Assembly: GCA_905178155.1 (NCBI GenBank)
Contig: CAJINV010000004.1
Span: forward strand, 2,060,391 to 2,124,390
DNA length: 64,000 bases
Reading direction: 5' to 3'
From: Amoebophrya sp. A120
Taxonomy: Eukaryota > Sar > Dinophyceae > Syndiniales > Amoebophryaceae
Both the position numbers and the translations under genes were made by a program. A model generated the notes under the pieces. That model had not been told where the DNA came from and ran no database searches. It saw only the letters and a list, made by a program, of their open reading frames with translations. Below, piece after piece: positions 46,701 through 55,200 of the stretch. How positions within the stretch are numbered: the stretch's first letter is position 1; each line of letters starts with the position of its first letter.

Positions 46701-49121
46701 CGTGTCAAATGTAAAAATGTCGGGGTCTCGAAGAGTAATGCTGTTTTTGCATGACACAGAAGGTCCGGCATGGAAGCTCTAGCATCACAGGTTTCGAGAC
46801 GCTTCCGCGATGCCGAATGTCGTGCATGACAGATGTCGCCCCATTTTGGTGACAGAAAGCGGGCAGCTTTTGCTACCTATGCATGAGAGATTTTTCTGTG
46901 TTCTGAAATGCGCATCACAAGTTTGTCTTCTTCCTGACCCAGACATATTTGCAATCCATATTGCGTGACTCCTCCTGCTCCGTTTTCTCGCGCGCGAGCT
47001 GATCGATTCGATGTCGTGGGTAGGAAGAAAAAAGATAGAAAAAATTGAAGACCTTTTTTACAAATAATCACTTTGCTGCATAAATAAATTCTGCGGATTT
47101 AAAACATCAAACATTTCGATGTCTGTGTACAACTCCTCGCACTGATCGAATAGAAAAACACGAAATTTTCAAACCTACCTTCTCTTTCTTCAATTGCCGA
47201 TCTAGTGCCACCCGTTCCGCGTTGACCCGCGCGCGCTCCTTTATGACCCGCTCAGACGTTACAATATCTCAACTGTTACAATAGAGTCTGGATTTTGTGA
47301 TGGAAGAAGTGCATGATCTAGCCAAATCGCACAGGATTGCGCATGACAAGTTCTGGAGTGCCAACCCGCACTAGAATCTCGCGAAACCTGTAATGCGAAA
47401 AGCGCAATACTGGGTACGCTCCTCATGCTCTTCATGCAAGGCAAATTCCAAACTCTACTGTGACGTTTGAGATTGTAACACCTGAACAGGTTATATCCTC
47501 CGCGTCCAGTTTTTCGCGCTCCTTGAGCTCCTGCCGGTAGTTCGCGTGGTCCCGGTTGTACAGATAGCTATCTTCTATCGCCTTCTTGTCGGCCTCCCGC
47601 TCCTGCCGGCGACGCTCCTTCTTGAACGCCTGATAATCCCGGGATTCCAGCAGGTCCCGTTTCCTCGCGTCCTCCCGCTTCTGGTCCATCAGTTGCTTCA
47701 ACGCGCGCTCTATCCACAGAAGGCAAATCGGTGTCTGGACTGTTCTGGAACATAATTTTTGCAACACGTGAAGTGCTCATCGTAATCTCCTGCGTCATCA
47801 TCCCATATATAACCTCTGTTAGTTGCAAGCTCAGGAATTTTTCATTGAAGCGCTCCTTTTTCCTCGTCATGCAAAAGCGCGACTTCTCACAAAAAATGAC
47901 TTATCATGCACGACTCCCGATGTATAGTGCAGCAGTCGACTACACGACTTTGTCCCTGATGTACTACTTATCACCATGATCAAAAATTTACTATAAATTC
48001 CATTTCCAGTCCCAGATCCATACTATTTGCGGTGCATACGTTCGTTTTCGGAACGCCACTGCCGCAGTTCCTCCAGCTCTTCTTGCTTGTGCTGTATGGC
48101 TTGCTCAGATGTTACAATCTCAAACGTAGTTCCAATAGAATCTGGATTTTGTCTTGCATGAACAGCATGAGTACCATACAGAGCCTTGGGCTTTTCGCAA
48201 TACAAATTTCGTCAGATTCTCATGGGGTTTGGTGCTCCGAAACTTGTCATGCGCGCTCCTGTGGGAGTAGGCCAGATGTTGCGCATTTTGCAAGACAAAT
48301 TGCAGACTCTATGGCAACGTTTGAGATTGTAACACCTAAGTGGGTTATATGCTGCTGGACCGTTTTTTTCTCCTGTCGCTTCAAGTCCCACCGGGCCTGA
48401 GAGGGAAATCAAATGGATGTTGTGTTTCCTTTTTGGGATTGTCCTTGTCACATTCTCCTTGTCTGAAGCGGATCTCGCATCAGCAGTACTTAATACCGCC
48501 GTCGAGGGAAATGAGTCGATGCATATTTAATGTTGGAGGTACTCGAAGTTACATTAGTTTTAGTCCCACATCTCGCAATAAATCATGTGTTAGCCTACAG
48601 ACAGCACCTTGGATTCCTGGCTCTTCAGCTCTCGCACCTCGCGCCGCATTTGCTCCAATTCGATTTCATAGTCAGGTAAACCGCCGAGCGCGATGCGCCG
48701 CGCCTCCGTCGACATCGTGCTGAAGTCTGACTTCGTCGCGCTGATTTTTTTCGGCAAAGTATGTACAGTTCACTGCGTATCCTACTAGCTTCTATTCCTC
48801 ATGCAACAGCATTCCTGTTCACCGAAAAGGAGTAGAACGGTGTTCCGCACAGGAAAAAAAAACGAAAAAGGAAAATTATCACTTATACCTTCCAAAGCTC
48901 TGACCGGCCTCGCGCGCGGCGGGTTTCGGGCGGGGTTGGGCAGTGAGAGGACGTGTGTTCTTCAACAGCTGCGGAGACTTGTTCTGGGCGGCGGTGTTCG
49001 GCCGGGGGCGCGAGGACGAGGAAGCAGTAGAAACCGCTGATTTATTTGCGGACGCGGTGACAGCCCGATGGTTGTTCGCTCGCCAATCCGAGCCACTGGA
49101 GGGAGCGTAGGACGAACGCAT
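37715..49121 (-). CDS. Coiled-coil / WW / ankyrin scaffold protein (up to 1,860 aa)
   Basis: Twenty exons join in frame: 49121-48889, 48740-48608, 48396-48350, 48089-48039, 47705-47496, 47236-47179, 46998-46961, 46697-46640, 46364-46317, 44957-43535, 43276-42973, 42672-42147, 41817-41785, 41454-40037, 39941-39312, 38985-38939, 38681-38635, 38447-38321, 38150-38078 and 37793-37715. Residues about 80-290 form a charged coiled coil (QEELEELRQWRSENER, RALKQLMDQKREDARKR). About 293-1480 is Ser/Pro/Gly/Gln-rich and probably disordered. A WW domain (EWKGWTVTHDNQG to VWEQP) lies near 1490-1520 and a weaker WW-like segment (GRWELVSPTGEIL) follows. Four to five ankyrin repeats span about 1595-1770 (ALHFAVAGGYNQAVELL, TPLHYACRYGYSPCVQSLL). 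Twelve introns are introners. The weakest link is the 1.36-kb GT-AG intron 46316-44958; if wrong, this is two genes. Confidence 0.72.
37799..38077. mobile_element. Introner, family 2
   Basis: TATCGTGAGTAAAAACGTAC ... GACATTTTTACTCAGGATA; perfect TSD TCCGG. Removal joins SQLYPE to ESHLPN. Confidence 0.92.
38687..38938. mobile_element. Introner, family 1, inside an ankyrin repeat
   Basis: TATCAACTGCAAATATGTC ... GACATATTTGCATTTGATA; perfect TSD GAGAG. Removal restores MQVAS-RLGYHEIVRLL, a textbook ankyrin helix pair. Confidence 0.93.
38991..39311. mobile_element. Introner, family 4 (CCCCCCTCCCC termini)
   Basis: TATCAGAATGAAAAATCCC ... GATTTTTCCTTTTGATA with CCCCTCCCCGTAT inner arms; perfect TSD GCGAG. 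It is an ankyrin-repeat intron; removal joins CDTSLA to HLVNED. Confidence 0.92.
41460..41784. mobile_element. Introner, family 2, partly decayed
   Basis: The left end TATCAACTGTAAAAAACGTCC blends a family 1 tip with a family 2 arm; the right arm GTGGGGACCACGTCGC carries a small insertion. TSD CTTTG/CTGCG is weak. Removal joins LHSPQ to DHQDT. Confidence 0.7.
41823..42146. mobile_element. Introner, family 4
   Basis: TATCAAAATGAAAATAAATC with CCCCCCTCCCCATAT, inverse at 42115-42146; perfect TSD GGAGT (41818-41822, 42147-42151). With the neighbouring element it isolates a 33-nt exon. Confidence 0.92.
42678..42972. mobile_element. Introner, family 1, diverged
   Basis: The left TATCAACTGGAAATAGGTC and right CCAGACCCAGCAGACACAATA are recognisable but worn. 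TSD ATCGG/ATCGC. Removal joins TTAAM to RDFQKF. Confidence 0.82.
43282..43534. mobile_element. Introner, family 1
   Basis: TATTAAATGCAAATATGTC ... GACATATTTGCAATTCATA; perfect TSD TCGGA. Removal joins QLADP to IVPSNY. Confidence 0.92.
44958..46316. other. Proposed 1.36-kb intron of the scaffold gene (or an intergenic spacer)
   Basis: Donor GATACG|GTACGC at 46317 and acceptor TTTTCGTGCAG at 44958 connect in frame (MADT to AESTAKAA). The interior has no convincing coding frame. 45138-45235 contains core-word debris (TTGCATCACAAATTT) that may be a very old introner. Confidence 0.45.
46370..46639. mobile_element. Introner, family 1
   Basis: TATGGATTGCAAAAGTGTC ... GATATTTGCATTTGATA; perfect TSD CTGTT. 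Removal continues the coiled coil LLRQKQ-ELLDQV. Confidence 0.92.
46703..46960. mobile_element. Introner, family 1
   Basis: TGTCAAATGTAAAAATGTC ... GACATATTTGCAATCCATA; perfect TSD TTGCG. Removal joins EQEESR to NLDRRLE. Confidence 0.92.
47242..47495. mobile_element. Introner, family 5 (GTTACAATCTCAAACGT arms)
   Basis: Ends TATGACCCGCTCAGACGTTAC and GTAACACCTGAACAGGTTATA; TSD TCCTT/TCCTC. GT and AG dinucleotides inside the arms look like splice sites, but using them breaks the coiled-coil frame; removal at the outer ends gives DAEE-RARVNAE. Confidence 0.88.
47711..48038. mobile_element. Introner, family 1, decayed
   Basis: Left TATCCACAGAAGGCAAATCG with GTGTCTGGAC, right CCAGATCCATACTATTTGC; TSD CGCTC/CGTTC. 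Removal gives the coiled coil SENE-RALKQLM. Confidence 0.8.
48095..48349. mobile_element. Introner, family 5
   Basis: Ends TATGGCTTGCTCAGATGTTAC and GTAACACCTAAGTGGGTTATA with GTTACAATCTCAAACGT arms; perfect TSD TGCTG. Removal joins KTVQQ to HKQEELEEL. Confidence 0.92.
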
Positions 49122-49529
49122 CGTCGGTCCTGTAAGTATAGGAAAGAAGATTTTCTGCATTTTAATCATTCATGCCGAAGTCCTTGAGAAATAAGAGATT
49201 CCTCGGATATCTACCAAAAGAAGTCCTGACGTTCTTCCTCTCGTTCTTGCGAGCGCGAGTGGCATACATACAAGTTTATTCTGCAGCTCCAAAAAAACTG
49301 GAATTCAGAAGTACCAGCAGACACAGTCGCGCCAGGCCGCTCGATCACTCTTCGTATGGAATGGAAACAATCAGGTTGGATGTGGCCCGTGCAAAAGTCG
49401 AACCGTTTGTGCCGCACTTATGCCTATGTGCACATTGAATAAACGTAGTCGACGGAAATCATTTCAGTGCAGGTCTGTGCACAGTTCTATGATAGGAACC
49501 AGAACCTCAATATTTTTTTTGAAAATAAA

Positions 49530-51171
49530 TCATGACAAATCAAGAAGGCACAGTGCCCCTGTGATGAAGACGAAGAAGTTTTCTCCTTTCATAGTCCTTG
49601 CGGAAGATGATGAGGACACCGCGGAGCCTGGCGGGCCTGGCTGTGGTCCACCGACCTGCGGCTTTCGTCGCAGTTGGAAGTAGCTGTACGCAGAGTGGAG
49701 CCATTCGTGCATCTGGTGGGCCACCGGGTGTGCCTGTGGCTCGGGGGATGAACCTGATCAACAGCTGCTCTTTGTTCACATCACTAATCTTCCGGAATTC
49801 ATCCATTAATCATGCTAATCTCGTCTGGAACTGAAATTTGCTCTGTTCAACATGCCCTCCGGATGATCACGATGAAAGTGATTGCATACTCGTATAATTA
49901 CCTGACTCCACGTAGTTTCTGACCCTTGAGATTGCCGCGTCGGGGATTCGTCCGCTGTCTACGGCGTAAGGAAACCTCCGCATGTATTGTGAGGAAAAAC
50001 CCCCCCTCCCCATATTGAAAAGGCATCCGTCGAAAAATTTGCGATGCAGATTTGTGGCCACAAATCATTTTTGTCTTGCAAGAAGGCAAGCGCTGAGGGA
50101 TGCGCCGCATCATGGATGCGATTTGTCATGCTAGTTGGCCAACAGGGCAGGCGTTTCCAATGCGAAACAGCTAGACCCTTGCGCACCTAAACAGCCTAAC
50201 AATCTGGCCGCGCTTCCTCACAGCAAGACAGACCTCATTTGTGTACGCAAGTCCAGCATCAGAAATTTCCTTTTGATATGGGGAGGGGGGATTTTTCATA
50301 TTGATAGCATGGCGTTGATGTAGTGCCCCGGCTTCCCCATCACCCGTCGGGCCTGGAAGTAATGAATTGCAATGAATTTTTAATACCCGGGACAAAGAAT
50401 ACTTATCTTCGTGGGGCTGCAACATGTCATATCTGGTCCAAGATACGGACAACATTCAAACTGCACACTTTTACTGCACCGAGCGAAACAGTTGACGATG
50501 TTCATGTTGTTGCCATGATCTTCAAGTTCAACGCTGATCATGATTATGCCCAAAAATCTACTCTCATTTGCAGTCGAGTTAATAGTACAGAATCCCAGTC
50601 CCGGCCGGAGACATCCACCGCCAGGGTGTTATCCACTTCCGTTACCAAGCTGAGCGCCGCTTCGCTTTTGTTGTGAGGAAAAATCCCCCTCCTCATATAG
50701 AGTGGGAAATTTGTGATGCTGCCTTTTCGTACACAAGTCCGGCTTGTATTGCTAGAAAGGCAAGAGACGCATTTGCGGCCGTGTTTGCAGGCAATTTGTC
50801 ATGCTGTTTCCCACTTCCAGTTGCCCCCTGTCATGCTGAAGATGCAAGGCTTTGTTCCCACGCCAGCAAGCACTACAGTCTGCATCTTTTCTTCTCTAGC
50901 ATGACAGCATGATTTGTGGTCACAAGTCAGCAGCACAAATTTCCAATTTGAGTATGGTTTGGGGGCATTTTTCATTTGGATAGCTCCCCTGTTCCACGGC
51001 TTTGGATACCACGGGCTGCTCCCGAAATTCCGCGATCTGCTTCACGGAAAGTTTTTCCAGGGGCGCGGAAAGGCCATCGTACGCGACTTTCCGCTGTTCC
51101 TTTAGCGCCGCTGCGAGGTCGCCGGGACTCCCAGACTGCAGCGGGCTCGAGCTCGCTGGGGCCACAACCAT
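49530..51171 (-). CDS. Stand-alone dynein-stalk-like protein (203 aa)
   Basis: Five exons, 51171-50983, 50663-50589, 50352-50307, 49979-49902 and 49753-49530, give 204 codons. Introns 1 and 3 are family 4 introners; introns 2 (GTACTATT) and 4 (GTAATTATAC) are GT-AG. The protein follows the order of the dynein heavy-chain microtubule-binding stalk family (the Pfam MT domain) after its first coiled coil: LSVKQIAEFREQPVVSKAVE (compare the 'L..eI..l..PP..V' start), LAVDVSGRDWDSARRVMGK, YINAMRRFPYAVDSGRIPD, AISRVRNYVES and then HQMHEWLHSAYSYF (compare 'gLc.Wv.a...Y'). Nothing of the AAA ring, linker or microtubule-binding tip is present. The start ATG gives MVVAPASSSPLQSG, a low-complexity leader, and the tail is Pro/Ser-rich. 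It could be a degenerate relative that pairs with axonemal proteins. The match is by eye, so homology is probable, not proven. Confidence 0.75.
49985..50306. mobile_element. Introner, family 4
   Basis: TATTGTGAGGAAAAACCCC ... GGGGATTTTTCATATTGATA; perfect TSD GCATG. Removal joins YINAM to RRFPYA. Confidence 0.92.
50669..50982. mobile_element. Introner, family 4
   Basis: TGTTGTGAGGAAAAATCCCC ... GGGGGCATTTTTCATTTGGATA; TSD GCTTT/GCTCC (partial). Removal joins VEQGS to EAALSL. Confidence 0.82.
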
Positions 51172-52207
51172 AGTGGTGTTAAATTCTGATAATGATGTGT
51201 TCTATACTTACTCGGTGATGTGATTATTCTCTTAAAGTTCAAATCTATGTGACCTAGCTAGGCACTACAAGGTGCAGTATTGCGGTCTTTTATGCGATTT
51301 CAGACCACGAAAGTAGAACCATGATGGCGGAGAATAACCACAACTAGTGACATTGGTATTTCTCCGCCGCACTATACCGATTTATTTTTTTTTGCTTCAC
51401 TAGTAGGAAGACTTACTTGAACAACACCTAAAAATCGATAACACTGCACCTCCTGCCGCCCCGCTCTCGCATGAAAGAGAAACGGAATTTCGGTCGTAAG
51501 GCAAGATCCATCACACGACAGGACGCTATTATGAGCCACGTGGAGACCACAACTTGTGCAGTCGCAGTGTAGCTTTGTACGAACACGAAAGCTGTCTGAT
51601 CTTCTGCACAAAAAATGCAGACCAACGGCTTGCTCGATTCTCCGCGGAAAGACAGCGACAGCGTAGACTCTTGCCACGCGGAAGATTCATTGGGGTCTTC
51701 GTACTGAAAGCACCACCTCCAGCCGGTGAATGTCATTAGATTGGTGTAGCAGTCTGTCAGATGCGTCGCTAGATAAAAATGCCGCTTCGTTCATTCTTTC
51801 AGTTATACAGCAAAGGTTTTTGTTGTGCCGGTCTGGCTGCTCGTAAGAAGAACAATTCGAACTTGTTCTTTCTTCGCGTTCCGCTGGTTTTGTCGTTTTC
51901 AAGAACGTATGTGTTTCATTTAGATTATTCTACTCGATAAAGCTCTGTGCCAGTACAACGCGTCGACCTGCGCCGCTGTTTTTTGTCGCAAAATATATTT
52001 ATAACCAGTCGGTACGTCTACGTCCGTCGGAAATAAATAAGCTTAGTTCAGTACTGGGTACTACTTACAACCACGTGCATTCCCATTTCCATCCCTTGCA
52101 CGTCCTCGCGGTCTATTTGGCCGTCTCGCCGTGTGAAATATTTATTACGAAAGTAGTGTCCGAGAAGCCCCCAAAGAAGGTCCAACATGTCGACTTTTTA
52201 ATATCAC
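51172..52207. other. Intergenic, nothing secure; possible extra JmjC-gene exon
   Basis: An open frame of about 100 codons on minus (51736-51428) has no recognisable domain. 52140-52070 could hold one more 3' exon of the JmjC gene (a GTAAGT donor overlaps its proposed stop), but the frame is not convincing. Confidence 0.35.
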
Positions 52208-55200
52208 TTACAACTCGGTTTTCACCGGACTCGGTGTGCTGGTCATCGCTTCCACCTGCGAAATCTCCTCGGGCAGCCAGTCCAGTTTCACTTTTTTGCT
52301 CGTCTTCGCCACCAACCGCTCCCGGCAGCTCTTCCACACCTGCTCGGAGCACTTCGTTTTCTGCACGTCGGTATGCCTCACAAATGCCGATCTGGCCCTG
52401 GGAGAGGTGCCATTTGTGATGCTAACGAAGTAGATAAGCAGACAAAAAAATCTGTCTTGCCTGAGCAACTGTTATAGGTGCCCACTTTCTCTTAGCAAGC
52501 AAGACAAGTCGAGCTTCTACTCCTACGGTTGCGGGGTTGGACTTCTAGGCATTATTTGAGGCGCTTACTTCGCAACGCCTGCAAAAATGCTTTGCATACA
52601 TTCCCGCTCATGCTCATCTATCTGTGGCAAAAGATGCATGACAAGCAAGTGCACTCTTCTGACCCGGCAGACACATTTGCAGTTGATAGTCGATCAACTT
52701 CGAGATTTTGCCCTTGGAGTATGAGAGTGCACAACGCCCCCTCCCCCTCATTCGTCATGCGAAACCCCAAATATCCAAGCACTTCCCATTGGCACCATTT
52801 GCATGACAGATACCGGAAGCCCAAACAGTACTACACTAGAGCTGCATGAATTTGTCATGCTCAGCCTCCGCGTGTAGTGGTGTTTGTACTGCTGTTCATG
52901 CAATACAAATGAGGAGGAGGGGGAGTTGTGCACTCTCATATGGAGTTCAGGATTTTCGCACACGTGGAGAGCACAGACAGAACCGGCTGCGGCACGTCCG
53001 ATATCCACTGCAAAAGTGATGTCGATTCTAATTGCAACGTTGCATGACAAATCTCGTCGTTTCTATACTGCCATATCAGCAAGACCAGCGTCATGTCGAC
53101 TCTTTTTGAAGATAAAATTTGTGATGCAAGTTATATTACTAAGCGGCACTTTTGCATTGCATATCGGAGTCCTGGACTTGACGGACCTGCTGGTCAAGCC
53201 TGTGTTTCATTGATGAAGAGGTTGTTGATGTAGGTGCTGCAGATATGTCATTGTGCTGCGATGGATCTGTGAACAAATTATGCATGACACTGTGCATAGA
53301 AAGATCATCATCTCGATCTCGAAGATGAAAGGAACTTCTGTATTATACCACTGGTAGCTCTTTTCGTTGAGGCGATCGAATTTGGTCTCCTGGGCCTTGA
53401 TTTTTTCCACCGCGTCTTCGGGCTCGTAGCAGAAGGCCAGGTTGTATCAAATGCAGAAATGTCTGGGTCTGGAAAGTTGTGATGCATGTTAGTGAATAGG
53501 AGACACATTGCAATGCGCCGCCAAGCATGACAGATTTTTCCGTGGCTTTGTGTTGCGTATTCCGCATGAGAAACTGCGTTTTTGCATGACAAACCAGAGG
53601 ACCTCTTGCTGGCCACGCAATACAGGGCTCAGTGTCATGCCAGACTAGCATGACAAATCTCGCACTCTTCCAGACCCAGACATATTTGCAATCCATAGGT
53701 TGAACTGCCGATGCTGCGGGTTCCAGACGGTGTTGCGCACGATGGCCTCCACGACCGGAGTATCAAATGTAAAAGTGTCTGGGTCTGGAAGAGTCATGCT
53801 GTTTTTGCATGACACAGAAGGTCTGGCATGGAAGCTCTAGCATCACAGGTCTCGAAAAGCGTTCGCAATGCCGAATCCGCATGACAAATCCCTGACTTTG
53901 GTGACAGAAAGTGGGCAACTTTTGCTGCCTATGCATGAGAGATTTTTCTGTGTTCTGAAATGCGCATCACAAGTTGCAATCTTCCAGACCCAGACATTTT
54001 TACATTTGATACGGGGGCTGGTAGAGCAATTGCTCGTAGTAGGAAATTATCACTTGGAAAACTGTCGGGGTCAGCGAAGCAGTTCTTGTGTTACCAGTCT
54101 GTGAAAAATGATCATGGGTAGTCGTACACAGACTGCAATAGGCAGCAGAGCATGACGAGTCTTTGCGCTGCTAGTTTATGTGTTGTAGATTCCGCATGGC
54201 AGACTGCGTCTTTCTTGTAACATTCAAGGGGAAGATGGGGATCTACTTTTATTTTCGCGCCTATAATGCATGATCACAGAGCACCAGCGTCAAGTCAGGT
54301 CAGACAGGCACGACAAATCCATTGCAAGCTTCCAGAGGACCTCGACATTATATATGCAATGCATAGAAATGGAATCTGCGAGCGAAAGGCTGACGCGAAA
54401 CCACCCGGGGGGAACAAAAATGATGTCGCCGGGTTCCTGGTTATGACAGTCCACAACTACGCCCCCTCATTTGTATGGTCGATGTTGAACAGCAATACAA
54501 AAACACCAGCACGACGACACGTGAAGCCTGTGCATGACAAGAACTTCATCCGGATCGAGTGTAGTTGTACTGTTTCTCATGCATATATAGTGACACAAGG
54601 GTAGTACTACAACTACACCTGGACCTGGAACTGTCACTGTGGTGTCTTTCGCATGAGAAATGAGAAATGAGAACGAAGTGAGTAGTTGTGCACTCTCATA
54701 CTGGTTCACCTCTATGTACTTCTTCAGCCCAAATTCTTCCTTCAACTCCGGGAGCTTTTCTTCGAAAAACATGTACCTGCAAAATTTTTAAGTAACCGCC
54801 TATGCTGTATGACACTTAGTCGATGACAGTGTCTTTCACTCATGCAGTCGTCACTGCTGCACCACAAATCTTTATAACCACATTGATTCCTATGAATGAA
54901 ATAAGTACGCGCTGGTCTGCTGGAATTCCAGGGCCTCGCGAGCCTTCTCTGCGACCTGCTGGACTTCGTCTTCGGTGACCAAGAGCCAGCGCCGGAAGCC
55001 ATGCAGCAGGACGTCGTAAAACGGCAATCCGTTCTCAGCGTGCAGCTTGTCCCCACTCCCGGACGGCCCAAAGACAAAGTACCGGAAGTCTCCAGCCGCC
55101 TGCTGCTTCAAAAAGTCGCTGCCTGGAGAAGATAAAGATTGATAAATGGTTGCAAAAATAATAAATCGTGAGAATAAATTCTTGGTCGTCGTGTGTCTAT

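Noticed and set aside
49540-49806. Open frame MDEFRKISDVNKEQLL as a separate small gene
   Set aside because: Another frame of the same stretch continues the dynein-stalk protein after a TTGATCAG acceptor and matches the family's conserved W..a...Y ending.
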